A stretch of 64,000 bases of DNA from Sphingomonas crocodyli. Lineage in GTDB: Bacteria; Pseudomonadota; Alphaproteobacteria; Sphingomonadales; Sphingomonadaceae. Shown here in pieces: positions 18,303-26,811 of this stretch. The stretch is taken from NCBI RefSeq assembly GCF_004005865.1, contig NZ_SACN01000001.1, positions 930,001 to 994,000 on the forward strand, in the 5' to 3' direction. Position 1 is the stretch's first letter. The number at the start of each line of letters is the position of its first letter. The notes under the pieces are model-generated. The model saw nothing but the letters and a program-made list of their open reading frames with translations, was not told where the DNA came from and searched no databases. The position numbers and the translations under genes were made by a program.

Positions 18303-18784
18303 GCGAATCCGATAGCTGACGATTGGAATTTGATGGCATGATATTTGGGAGTTTGTGGGCGGGCAATTGGGAATTGAAAGCTCGTATCCTGGGGTGGAGA
18401 AGAGGAATCTATTCTGCGCCCGATATCACTGGTTTCGATTGGCTCACGGAAACGGTGCCCGCGATGGCTTCCCGTGGCTCGCGCCCGGCTAAGGCGTCAG
18501 CAAACAAGTCGGAAGCAGAACACCGGATCTCGTTTGCATTCACGCTTGCGCGAGGCACGCGGCGCGCGACACGAGGCGAAGGTCGGCCTCAGCTGATCAG
18601 CGGGGGCTTAGACGCCGGCCATGGGACGATGGTTGTCTTGCGGTCGATCATCGCCCGCGCCAATCCGGCCATTTCCGTCCGGGCCATCATGATCGCACGG
18701 AGATTGCACATGAAATTCGCCCGCTAGTCAGATCGACCCGTAGCCAGTCAACGTCTTCAGTGTCGAGCCGGCCGCATCGAAGGG
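18303..18784. other. Intergenic stretch with possible SRAP-like gene remnant
   Basis: No intact gene is supported. On the minus strand 18711-18589 encodes a 40-aa ORF starting MCNLRAIMMARTEMAGLARA. An N-terminal Met-Cys-Asn-Leu is the hallmark of SRAP (HMCES/YedK) proteins, where Cys2 is catalytic, so this may be the stub of a decayed SRAP gene; the similarity is short and could be chance. The plus-strand frame 18323-18727 has no ribosome site and an implausible composition. The rest shows no signal. Confidence 0.25.
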
Positions 18785-19504
18785 TCAGCGCCGCCTCTCC
18801 GCGACCTTACTTCTGTCGGGGAGCGTCACGAGCGGTGCCGGCTTGACGAGCTCTCCTACGGCAAGACCTGCCCGGAACTCGGCGTAGATGGCCTGGTCCA
18901 GCTCCGCGATTCGATCTGTGATCCGGACCATCATTACCTCGATGTGCGCCGGGCAGAGCTTCAGCTTCGACATTGGCAGGCCGACCATGCTGAGCTTCGT
19001 CACGCCGACGCCGCTAGGATTAGTTCCGAGCAACCGCCAAGACTGGTCCGCGACAACGACGCCAACCGTGGTCGCGCGTTCGAAATCATTAACCGAATGG
19101 GCCACGTGCTTGTCGCGCAGATTGTAGAGATACGCGTGAAGCTCGATATCGGCCGAGCCCCAGATCGCCTCGAAAAACTCTGTGTTCAGCCGAAAGCCGC
19201 GAACGCCGCCTGCAAAGGATCGCGCATAGGCCATGATCGCGGCGTGTATCAGGGCCTTGGAGAGGCTGTTCTCGTTGTTCGGAAGACCCAGCTTGGCGGC
19301 TTCCTCGAAGCTCTGGCGGGCGAGGTTCAGGTCGTCTGCGGCCAAGTGCAGGGCCGCGTGTTCTATGGTCTTGTCGGATTCGCACAGTGCGACGGGAACG
19401 ATGAGGGTGCCGGCGGCGATCTCTTTTCCGGTCTCGATCCATTTTGTGATCCAGGTCGGTTCGAACATCTCGCCTTCAAACTCGAGGAGTTCACCTTCAG
19501 CCAT
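18785..19504 (-). CDS. Unknown protein with HEPN-like RxxxxxH motif
   Basis: A 239-aa soluble, mostly helical protein that I cannot place in a named family. About residue 130-137 it has RDKHVAHS, matching the R-x4-6-H pattern of HEPN ribonuclease-like domains, within a helical context (LYNLRDKHVAHSVNDFE). HEPN domains act as RNases in toxin-antitoxin and abortive-infection systems. It stands alone: no obvious nucleotidyltransferase partner flanks it. ATG 19504 is the first in-frame start. The assignment rests on one short motif, so treat it as a hint. Confidence 0.55.
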   Translation of the reverse strand: MAEGELLEFEGEMFEPTWITKWIETGKEIAAGTLIVPVALCESDKTIEHAALHLAADDLNLARQSFEEAAKLGLPNNENSLSKALIHAAIMAYARSFAGGVRGFRLNTEFFEAIWGSADIELHAYLYNLRDKHVAHSVNDFERATTVGVVVADQSWRLLGTNPSGVGVTKLSMVGLPMSKLKLCPAHIEVMMVRITDRIAELDQAIYAEFRAGLAVGELVKPAPLVTLPDRSKVAERRR

Positions 19505-19815
19505 GCCGCATCCTCCGCTCAGTCAGGCGAATGTGGCAGGTGCTGGGCTAGTGCGGCAATCCCTTTGCTCTCGAGGGGCGACAGGGATAAGGACACTTAT
19601 TTGACGTATATTAGACGACTTTGCCCCTAGTGGAGGCTAAGCCATTGAAAAGTGATGCACCCGGCTGGATTTGAACCAGCGGCCTCTGTCTTCGGAGAGC
19701 AGAGCTCTGTGCGAACAGCTAACGACTGCTTTCGCAGTTGTTCAAATTGAGACCCGACATTCCGCTAACGGCCCCGTTAAGGCTGGAGGACCTGGTTATG
19801 GCTGCCTCCTGCACA
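19505..19815. other. Intergenic region holding the tRNA-like gene
   Basis: Apart from the tRNA-Arg(CCG)-like sequence described separately (19656-19729), I see no gene here. Flanks on both sides are minus-strand accessory genes. Confidence 0.4.
19656..19729 (-). tRNA. tRNA-Arg(CCG)-like gene, probably degenerate
   Basis: On the minus strand a 74-nt cloverleaf can be drawn. The acceptor GCAGTCG/CGGGTGC has one mismatch and one wobble. The D-stem AGCT/AGCT is good, but its loop lacks the usual GG. The anticodon loop is CTCCGAA (anticodon CCG at 19695-19693), with a weak stem (one mismatch, one wobble). The T-arm is perfect: GCTGG, TTCAAAT, CCAGC. The 3' end reads A-TCA, not CCA. The missing GG and mismatches suggest a decayed or element-borne tRNA. 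A tRNA at this place fits an integration site. Confidence 0.4.
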
Positions 19816-20400
19816 TCACCCTCCACCGGAGGCGACTATGCTCATCCAGGCTTCAGCGACCTCTGGCCGCAGGCGCCATCGCCAATGGCTAGCGATTTCG
19901 GCTCCTTCCGATGTCGGCTGCTCGCTTCCATCGGTCGCCAAAGCGAAGGTCCAGATCGGCGAGCCGTCAGAGCGCTGGGCCGGCTCCCACTCCATTTCTT
20001 CGGCCAAGGCGCGACCCAGGCTGCCATATTGGCCATTAGCGACGACATAGTCGTCATAGCCAGCCGCCAGCGCGAGCTGGGTGGCGGTCAATACCCGATC
20101 GGCAGCCGCGATGTGCGCCTCCAGCATGAGGCGCTGGCTATCACTTGGTCTTATTTGCTTAAGTGCCTCACGAACTTCCTGTTGGCAGGGGTAGTCGTCC
20201 GTACCCCGAGACGACCGGAGTTCTGTCGCCCGATCATCGAGGATCTGCTTCACCGCTGCGATCGCGGCATCCTTGGTTGCCTCCTGCACTATGTCGCTGG
20301 CGATCTTGCTACCGCGCAGCGCACGCGCCTTCCAGCCGTCCTTCGACTGCATGACCTTGATGATATGACGACGATATTCGATCGCGTTCGACACGTTCAT
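19816..20400 (-). CDS. Unknown 194-aa protein of the island
   Basis: I do not recognise a named family. The first 70 residues are helical and basic (RRHIIKVMQSKDGWKARALRG). The middle (about 105-140) reads RVLTATQLALAAGYDDYVVANGQYG, a pattern I associate with a short module found in proteins near restriction-type genes: TATxLAxAAGYxxYxxxNxxYGxLGR. The C-terminal third looks beta-rich (WEPAQRSDGSPIWTFAL). It lies 10 nt after the stop of the next gene upstream on the same strand, so the two form an operon. Confidence 0.55.
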   Translation of the reverse strand: MNVSNAIEYRRHIIKVMQSKDGWKARALRGSKIASDIVQEATKDAAIAAVKQILDDRATELRSSRGTDDYPCQQEVREALKQIRPSDSQRLMLEAHIAAADRVLTATQLALAAGYDDYVVANGQYGSLGRALAEEMEWEPAQRSDGSPIWTFALATDGSEQPTSEGAEIASHWRWRLRPEVAEAWMSIVASGGG

Positions 20401-20410
20401 CTCCCCTCGG

Positions 20411-20926
20411 TCACAGATTAAAGAAGGTGCGCAGCGAGTTGTGCGTCAGGGGCGCGACTTCACCGATATGATCGACATAATCATCGCCTTCATAGATGTG
20501 ATCGCCCACCCACCAGATGAGTTCCGCTTTGCTGTCGCCAAGGATGTTGCGCGTCCGACGCGTGAGCGCCGACCATACGCCGCGAAGGTCCATATAGTCC
20601 TTTGCTCCGGGGGTAGCAGCGACCACGTCCTTCAGATGGAACTGTCGGGTCTCGCTCTGGGCGATGATGCGAAGCGCGATCAGGGTTTTCTCGCTCAGGC
20701 GATCGGCGAGCTTGCGTACCAGGGCCAGTGTCAGCTCTGCCGGCACTTCATCACCTGCCATCGCCACGACAGGCGGGGATGCGAAAGGGGCGGCTGGCTG
20801 CGGAGCGAGTGGTCGGTCTCCTTCCGGGATGGCCGTCGCGCCATAATATGCGAATATCTCGCTCTGGGTCGTTGCTGAAAAGCTTTTCACGACGTTCAGA
20901 GGGATAATGAAGGCGGGTTCCGTCAT
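20411..20926 (-). CDS. Unknown protein with possible winged-helix C-terminus
   Basis: A 171-aa protein from ATG 20926, chosen because AAAGGA precedes it by nine bases; the open frame reaches 21013 but without a ribosome site. The N-terminus (MTEPAFIIPLNVVKSF) is followed by a Pro/Ala linker (about 45-65) and a helical C-terminal domain with DLRGVWSALTRRTRNILGD, which could be a winged helix. It is followed by the 194-aa unknown gene after 10 nt. No function is assigned. Confidence 0.55.
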   Translation of the reverse strand: MTEPAFIIPLNVVKSFSATTQSEIFAYYGATAIPEGDRPLAPQPAAPFASPPVVAMAGDEVPAELTLALVRKLADRLSEKTLIALRIIAQSETRQFHLKDVVAATPGAKDYMDLRGVWSALTRRTRNILGDSKAELIWWVGDHIYEGDDYVDHIGEVAPLTHNSLRTFFNL

Positions 20927-21554
20927 CGTTGCTATCCTTTGGTGGTGGTTGATAATCGTTGATAACCGACCCTTAAGCGATTCGCTGATTGCTGGCAACT
21001 CAATCTTTATCAATGCACATGGTTGGTATGATTTGGTGCTGTTTGATGAGGGCTTGGTCTTCGACGGTTATGGGGGCAAGTGTCGGCCGTCCGGCTGATT
21101 TCCCGCAGGCGCTTAAGGCGCAGCCAAAATCGACCTTTCGTACGAGGATGCGGAAGGGCAGATTCCGGTAAATCGGTGATCGTTTGACGGTCGCTTTTTG
21201 AGGCGTTCGGACCGCCAGAATTCGACTTTCGGAACGGGTTCGAGTCCCGAATTTTTTTGGTGGCCATGGTGGGGCCACCGATAGTCAATCTGGGATATTT
21301 CTGATCTATACCAAGCGGATGATGGTTCTATTCGAGTCCTGTAAGCGCACCACCACATTCCATAAAAATCAGCGTTTTCGGCATAGTCGCCTTGCGGTTG
21401 GCTGTGCGTGCTCGCGCGCGGGCCGATCATGGCGGCGCCGATCAAGCTAAGCGGTGCATCGTTCGTTCGCCCCTTTGGTTTGGACCGCCATTGAGCCCGG
21501 TTCTAATTCGACGTGGTGCATGGCCAAACGGCCGGAGAGGGAGATCGAGCACCA
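20927..21554. other. Island-to-core junction region
   Basis: No convincing gene: the frames here give low-complexity basic products without ribosome sites. Two structures stand out. CGGG-TTCGAGT-CCCG at 21235-21249 looks like a tRNA T-arm (4-bp stem, 7-nt loop). A perfect 7-bp hairpin GGTGGCC/GGCCACC lies at 21259-21279 just after a run of seven T. They fall between accessory genes and the metabolic cluster, so they may be the remnant of an attachment site. The last 70 bases should hold the kdgD promoter. Confidence 0.3.
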
Positions 21555-22493
21555 ATGTCGACCATCAGCCCAACGGATATGGCCGCGCGGCTGGGGCAGG
21601 GACTGCTGTCCTTCCCCGTCACCCATTTCGATCAGGACGGCGCTTTCCTGGAAGGGCCGTATCGCGAACATTGCGCGTGGATGCTCGAACATGAGCTGTC
21701 CGGCCTGTTCGCGGCCGGCGGCACGGGCGAGTTCTTCTCACTGACCCCGAGCGAAGTGACTACGGTGGTTTCGGCGGCGGTGAAGGAAGGCAGCGGCAAG
21801 CTGCCGGTCCTGTCGGGCTGCGGATATGGCACCGCGATTGCGACCGGGATCGCGCGCGATGTCGAAAAGGCCGGCGCGGACGGCATCCTTCTGCTCCCGC
21901 CCTATCTGGTCGGTTCGAAGCAGGAAGGGCTGGCCGCGCATATCGAGGCGGTCTGCAAGTCGACCGGCCTTGGCGTCATCGTCTATAATCGCGACAACGC
22001 GATCGTCAGCGACGAGACGCTGGCGCGCCTGTGCGAGCGCAATCCGAACCTTGTCGGCTATAAGGACGGCGTGGGCGACATCGAACTGATGACGCGCATT
22101 TTCGCGCGGATGGGCGACCGACTGACCTATATCGGCGGCCTGCCGACAGCAGAAACCTTCGCCACGCCTTATTTGACGATGGGCGTCACGACCTATTCGT
22201 CGGCGATCTTCAACTTCCTGCCCGAATGGGCGCTCGACTTCTACAAGTCGGTGCGCGCGGGGAACCATGCGGACGTGCTGGAGCGGCTGCGCACCTTCGT
22301 GCTGCCCTATATCGCGCTGCGCAATCGCGGGCAGGGCTATGCGGTGTCGATCGTGAAGGCGGGCATGAAGGCGATCGGCCGCGATGCGGGGCCGGTGCGC
22401 ACGCCGCTGACCGACCTGAGCAACGGCGAACTTGCCGAGCTGAAGGCGCTGATCGGGCAGGCGGATCCCAAGGCGCTCGCCAAGGCCGCGTGA
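21555..22493 (+). CDS. kdgD: 5-dehydro-4-deoxyglucarate dehydratase (EC 4.2.1.41)
   Basis: A 312-aa (beta/alpha)8 enzyme of the DHDPS/NAL superfamily. It converts 5-keto-4-deoxy-D-glucarate to 2,5-dioxopentanoate (alpha-ketoglutaric semialdehyde), water and CO2. The KdgD-type features are [13 protein letters not shown] near the N-terminus, GGTGEF at about 55-60, VIVYNRDN with the catalytic Tyr at about 144, and the Schiff-base Lys in [10 protein letters not shown] (about 170). The start is ATG 21555, not the longer frame at 21513. The product is the substrate of the dehydrogenase at 28598-30160, so both enzymes of the last two steps of oxidative uronate/aldarate breakdown are in the cluster. 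LysR and esterase genes follow on the same strand. Confidence 0.9.
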   Translation: MSTISPTDMAARLGQGLLSFPVTHFDQDGAFLEGPYREHCAWMLEHELSGLFAAGGTGEFFSLTPSEVTTVVSAAVKEGSGKLPVLSGCGYGTAIATGIARDVEKAGADGILLLPPYLVGSKQEGLAAHIEAVCKSTGLGVIVYNRDNAIVSDETLARLCERNPNLVGYKDGVGDIELMTRIFARMGDRLTYIGGLPTAETFATPYLTMGVTTYSSAIFNFLPEWALDFYKSVRAGNHADVLERLRTFVLPYIALRNRGQGYAVSIVKAGMKAIGRDAGPVRTPLTDLSNGELAELKALIGQADPKALAKAA

Positions 22494-22519
22494 CACCCTG
22501 ATCGGGGTCCGATAGGCTC

Positions 22520-23419
22520 ATGTCCATGTTCGACCTCAGCCAACTCCGCTGCTTCGTGGCAGCGGCCGAGGAGCTGCACTTCGGCCGGGCGGCCCAGCGC
22601 CTCAACATGACCCAGTCTCCGCTCAGCCGGCAGATCCAGCTGCTCGAGCGGATATTGGACGTGACCCTCCTCGAACGCACCAGCCGGCAGGTCAGCCTAA
22701 CCCCGGCTGGTCGCGTCTTCCTGATCGAGGCGCGCCGGATCGTGCGGCTGGCCGACAGCGCGGCGATGTCCGCGCGGCGGGTCGCGAAGGGCGATGCGGG
22801 GCGGGTGGCGATTGGCTTCACCGCCGTATCGGGCTACAATGTCGTGCCGCAGATCGTGGCGCATGCCCGCGCGACGCTGCCCAATATCGAGCTTGAACTG
22901 CGCGAGATGGTGACGACCGAACAGGTCGATGCGCTGCTGACCGGGCTGATCGACATCGGCTTCGTCCGCCCGCCGATGACCCGGCAGGAGTTCGATACGA
23001 CCTGCGTGCTGCGCGAGCCTTTAGTCGTGGCGCTTCCCCCCGGCGATCCGCGTCAGGCGAAGGCCGAGCTTCACCTTGCCGATTTCGATGATCAGCCGCT
23101 GATCATGTATGCGCGGCAGGGCGCGGGCTATTTCCACGCGATGGTGACGCGGCTGTTCGAAGAGGCCGGCGTCGTCCCGAACTTCGTCCAGCACGTCACC
23201 CAGATCCATTCGATGCTGGGGCTTGTCCATGCCGGGCTCGCCGCCGCGATCGTGCCCGAATCCGCCACCGGTCTGCATATGAACGATGTCCAGTTTCGCC
23301 GGCTTGTGATGCCGCAGGAGCGCCCGGTCGAGCTTCACATGGCCTGGCGTCGCGACAACAGCAATCCGGCGCTTGGGCCGATGAAGCAGCTTTGCATCGA
23401 GACGGCAGCCAACGGATGA
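22520..23419 (+). CDS. LysR-family transcriptional regulator
   Basis: A 299-aa LysR regulator. The N-terminal winged helix is typical (LSQLRCFVAAAEELHFGRAAQRLNMTQ: residues about 5-31, then SPLSRQIQLLE), followed by the periplasmic-binding-type effector domain with a conserved MVTTEQVDALLTGLIDIGFVRPP. It lies 26 nt after kdgD and its TGA overlaps the ATG of the esterase (ATGA, 23416-23419), so the three genes are one operon. It probably senses a sugar acid intermediate and controls this cluster; that is inference from location. Confidence 0.88.
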   Translation: MSMFDLSQLRCFVAAAEELHFGRAAQRLNMTQSPLSRQIQLLERILDVTLLERTSRQVSLTPAGRVFLIEARRIVRLADSAAMSARRVAKGDAGRVAIGFTAVSGYNVVPQIVAHARATLPNIELELREMVTTEQVDALLTGLIDIGFVRPPMTRQEFDTTCVLREPLVVALPPGDPRQAKAELHLADFDDQPLIMYARQGAGYFHAMVTRLFEEAGVVPNFVQHVTQIHSMLGLVHAGLAAAIVPESATGLHMNDVQFRRLVMPQERPVELHMAWRRDNSNPALGPMKQLCIETAANG

Positions 23420-24972
23420 CGACGATCGACCGCCGCACCATGATCGCGGCGCTGGCGGCCACGCCGATTGCGGCGGCGCACGGCGCGCGAAGGGGCGGCG
23501 ATCCGGTGGCGATCACCCACTATGGTCGGGTGCGCGGCACGATCGAGTGCGATGTCCTGGCGTTCCGTGGCGTGCGTTATGGCGCCGATACCGCCCCGCG
23601 CCGTTTTCAGCCCGCGATCGCCCCGACGCCGTGGCGCGATATCGTCGATGCGACGGCCTATGGCCCTGCCGCGCCGCAGACCAAGGCGGAGGAGCGGACC
23701 AGCGAGGATTGCCTGTTCCTCAATGTGTGGACCCCCGCGCTCGATGCGGGGAAGCGGCCGGTGATGGTCTATTTCCACGGTGGGGCGCACGCGCACGGAT
23801 CGGGATCGGACCCGCTTTACGACGGCGCCAATCTGGTCCGGCGCGGCGATGTCGTGGTCGTGACGGTCAACCACCGCCTTGCCGGGCTCGGCTATGCCTA
23901 TCTGGCAGAACTGGGCGGGCCTGCAGAGTCGGGCAATGTCGGCAATCTCGACCTGATCCTGGCGCTGCAATGGGTGCGCGACAATATCGCGAACTTCGGT
24001 GGCGATCCGGGGCGGGTGATGATCTTCGGCCAGTCGGGTGGCGGCGCGAAGGTGGTGACGCTGATGGCGATGGCGCAGGCGCGTCCTCTGTTCCACAGCG
24101 CGGCGACGATGAGCGGCCAGCACGTCACCGCTGCCGGCCCGATCCACGCGACGCGGCGTGCCCGCGCCTGGATGGAGAAGGCGGGCGCGGCGAATGTCGG
24201 CGAACTTGCGCGTCTGCCTGTCGAGCGGCTGGTCGAGGCGATGGCGATGACCGATCCGATCGAACAGAAGGGCGAGATCAGCTTCTTCTCGGTCGTCGAT
24301 CATCGCGTCCTGTTCCGCCATCCCTTTTTCCCCGATGCGCCGCGCGAGGCGAAGGACATCCCGCTCATCATCGGCAACACCCATGACGAGACCGGCCTGT
24401 TCATCACGAGCATGCTCAAGCGTGGCGATACGACATGGGAGAACCTGCCCGAACGGCTGGGGCAGGAGATGACCAAGGACATCTCCCCCACCTATGTCGC
24501 CGAACGATATCGCGCGCTCTATCCCGATCGCAGTCCCACCCAGATATTGCTCGCGGCGACCACGGCGGGGCGATCGTGGCCCGGCCATCTGATTCAGGCG
24601 GAGGAGCGCGCGAAGCTGGGTTCGCCGACGTGGATGTACCAGCTCGATTTCCCGTCACCCGAGGCGGGTGGGGTGCTGGGCGCCTTCCACACGCTCGATA
24701 TTCCGCTGGTGTTCGACAATGTCGACGCGAAGGGATCGATGACGGGAATGAGCGCCGAGGCGCGGGCGCTCGCGGGGCGGATTGCGGACAGCTTCATCGC
24801 GCTCGCCCGCACCGGCGACCCCAATAACCGATCGATCCCGCACTGGCCGCGCTTCGAACTGGAGCATCGGCCGACGATGATCTTCGATCGCGAGGTGCGG
24901 ATCGAAAATGATCCGCGCCGGGAGGAAAGGCTGCTGTTCGCGCCGGTACCCTACATCAAGCCGGGTGGCTGA
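23416..24972 (+). CDS. Type-B carboxylesterase/lipase family protein, exported
   Basis: A 518-aa alpha/beta hydrolase of the COesterase family. The nucleophile is in FGQSGGG (Ser about 206), with FLNVWTP, HGGAHAHGSGSD (oxyanion region), THDETGLF (acid) and GAFHTLDIPLVF (His). The usual GESAG elbow is GQSGG here, as in many bacterial members. An N-terminal signal with a twin Arg-like RR (DRRTMIAALAATPIAAAHGA) suggests export, possibly by Tat. The start ATG 23416 overlaps the LysR stop. In a polysaccharide cluster it could remove acyl esters from the substrate (acetyl, feruloyl or methyl); the specificity cannot be read from sequence. Confidence 0.85.
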   Translation: MTTIDRRTMIAALAATPIAAAHGARRGGDPVAITHYGRVRGTIECDVLAFRGVRYGADTAPRRFQPAIAPTPWRDIVDATAYGPAAPQTKAEERTSEDCLFLNVWTPALDAGKRPVMVYFHGGAHAHGSGSDPLYDGANLVRRGDVVVVTVNHRLAGLGYAYLAELGGPAESGNVGNLDLILALQWVRDNIANFGGDPGRVMIFGQSGGGAKVVTLMAMAQARPLFHSAATMSGQHVTAAGPIHATRRARAWMEKAGAANVGELARLPVERLVEAMAMTDPIEQKGEISFFSVVDHRVLFRHPFFPDAPREAKDIPLIIGNTHDETGLFITSMLKRGDTTWENLPERLGQEMTKDISPTYVAERYRALYPDRSPTQILLAATTAGRSWPGHLIQAEERAKLGSPTWMYQLDFPSPEAGGVLGAFHTLDIPLVFDNVDAKGSMTGMSAEARALAGRIADSFIALARTGDPNNRSIPHWPRFELEHRPTMIFDREVRIENDPRREERLLFAPVPYIKPGG

Positions 24973-24975
24973 CGC

Positions 24976-26811
24976 TCAGGCACGGTTCCAGGGGAAGTCG
25001 AGCGTCGGCCGGTTGGCGTAGCGCCGCATCGCGAGCGTGAGGCGCGCGCCGCAGCCGGGCTCGATCCGGATCGTGACATGGCTCGCGCCCACGGCGGTCG
25101 TCTTGCCATCGATGGCCATGCTGTCGATCCGATGTTCGGCATAGGCGCCGCCCTGCACGACAACGTCGCGCGGCTGCCGCCCCATATTGATCAGCGTCAC
25201 GTCGGTTTCGGCATCGCCGAGCCTGTGGACGAGCGCGGCCATGTCGGCGGGCAAACCGGCCCGCTTTGCCTGCGCATCGAAATAGCGCAGCCGGCAGTGG
25301 AGCGGCACGCCGCCCTGATTGGGCGATGTCTTCGACCAGGGCGGGCGGGCGATGTGAAGTCCGCCGGTCATCAACTGGACGAGGCTGGCGACGCTGGCCG
25401 GATTGATGTCGATCGGCCAGTCGGCGAGGCGGGTGTCGGGGGTGGTCGGATCCTTTTCGCGCGCCTCGATCCGTTTGGCGATGCGGGCCAGATCGGCCTC
25501 CATCGCCTTGATCGGATAATGGTCGTTGCGACCCGCCAGATAATCGATCCACGGATGATCGCCCGCCGCCGCGAGATCGTCGGCGCGCTGCGAGACGTAC
25601 CAGATTTCGAACGCGTTGCTGCGATTGGGGCCGGGCTGGAAACTGTACCAGCCGTTCGGCCCGTACATGGTGGGGGCGCTCAGCACCCCGTCGATGCTCC
25701 GCGATGCCGCGTTGATGCGGGCGTTCTGGCGGCGCCACAGGTCGACATAAGCCTGATCGCCGGTCAACAGCACGGCGCCCATGAAGGCGGTGATGCTTCG
25801 GGGCACGCGGTTGCGGTCCTCGCGTTCGCCGGTCTGCGGCACCAGCGGGGAGAAGCCCCAGCCATAGACGCCCTTCCACCAATCGTCCTTGCCGACGCTG
25901 CCGTCGGCGCGAATGCGGCTGGGCAGGATATCGCCATTGGCGGCGGCTCGATCGACCCAGGCGTCGATATAGTCGAGCGCCCAGCGGCGATAATGCTCCT
26001 CGCGGGTCAGCGCATAAGCGTTGAGGCCGAGCGTGGTCGACTGGAGGTTGAGCGGATTGTCGCCGACGACGTCGCCATATTCGTCATAATGGTGGAGCGT
26101 CTGCGCGTAGGTGGTTTCGCCATGCTCCATGTGGAAACGCTCACCCGCTGCGAACGGATCGCCGGCCCAGTCGAGCGGGGTTGCCTCGCGCAGCATCGGG
26201 CCGCGGCTGCCGTTGAGCAGGCTCGCCATCGTGCGGGTGCGCGGATCGTAATTGCGTACGGTGGGATCGCGGCCGGTGTAGAAATCGGCGAAGCGGCGGG
26301 TGCGTTCGATCAGCTTGCGGTCGCGGGGCATCGAAAGCCCCTGCACGTTGAAGCTGGTGAGTCCCTCTGCGTTGTGCTGCCAGTCCATCTGGACCGGGAA
26401 TTCGCGGTAATACATGCCCTGCCGGGCGATCGGCACGTCGACGGTGCGGGCCGCACTATATTGCCGGATATGCCCTTCCCAGAAGCGCGCGGCGAGGGCG
26501 GCGATCCGATCCGATCCGCCCAGCGCGTGAAGCAGGAACCAGTCGTTGGTCGCCTCCGCCGCGTCGTCCGGCCCGTCATTGGCGCCCCAGCGTTCGAACA
26601 CCTTCAGACGATCGCGCGCGTCGACATAGGTGGCGTAGAAAGCCTCGCACGCCGCCGCATTCGCATCGAGCAGGCGGCGCTGCATCACGGCCCAGGCGGG
26701 CGGCGCCATCGGGCCGTCGATCCGGATCGCGGCGGGGGCGGCGCGTGCGACGGCAGGCACCGTCAGCATCGCCGCCCCGCCGAGCAGGGCGCGCCGATCG
26801 AGAACGATCAT
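24976..26811 (-). CDS. Large exported protein of unknown family, paralogue A (candidate polysaccharide-active enzyme)
   Basis: A 611-aa protein starting at ATG 26811. It has a signal peptide with RR (LDRRALLGGAAMLTVPAVARA), probably Tat. The mature part has repeated aromatic helices (for example WGANDGPDDAAEATNDW, MDWQHNAEG, PLDWAGDPF, VYGWGFSPLVPQTG) and a C-terminal beta domain (ALVHRLGDAETDVTLINMG onward), the outline of an alpha/alpha-toroid lyase or hydrolase followed by a beta-sandwich. It is clearly homologous to the 630-aa protein at 36878-38770. I cannot name the family. Its ATG overlaps the transporter's stop by 4 nt, so it is coupled with sugar-acid uptake. Its C-terminus is 3 nt from the convergent esterase stop. 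Confidence 0.8.
   Translation of the reverse strand: MIVLDRRALLGGAAMLTVPAVARAAPAAIRIDGPMAPPAWAVMQRRLLDANAAACEAFYATYVDARDRLKVFERWGANDGPDDAAEATNDWFLLHALGGSDRIAALAARFWEGHIRQYSAARTVDVPIARQGMYYREFPVQMDWQHNAEGLTSFNVQGLSMPRDRKLIERTRRFADFYTGRDPTVRNYDPRTRTMASLLNGSRGPMLREATPLDWAGDPFAAGERFHMEHGETTYAQTLHHYDEYGDVVGDNPLNLQSTTLGLNAYALTREEHYRRWALDYIDAWVDRAAANGDILPSRIRADGSVGKDDWWKGVYGWGFSPLVPQTGEREDRNRVPRSITAFMGAVLLTGDQAYVDLWRRQNARINAASRSIDGVLSAPTMYGPNGWYSFQPGPNRSNAFEIWYVSQRADDLAAAGDHPWIDYLAGRNDHYPIKAMEADLARIAKRIEAREKDPTTPDTRLADWPIDINPASVASLVQLMTGGLHIARPPWSKTSPNQGGVPLHCRLRYFDAQAKRAGLPADMAALVHRLGDAETDVTLINMGRQPRDVVVQGGAYAEHRIDSMAIDGKTTAVGASHVTIRIEPGCGARLTLAMRRYANRPTLDFPWNRA

Noticed and set aside
18323..18727. 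A 134-codon plus-strand frame beside the DUF4143 gene
   Set aside because: No ribosome site, odd composition, and no family resemblance.
21000..21288. Several 60-92 codon frames in the junction region
   Set aside because: Basic, low-complexity products that overlap one another, without start signals.
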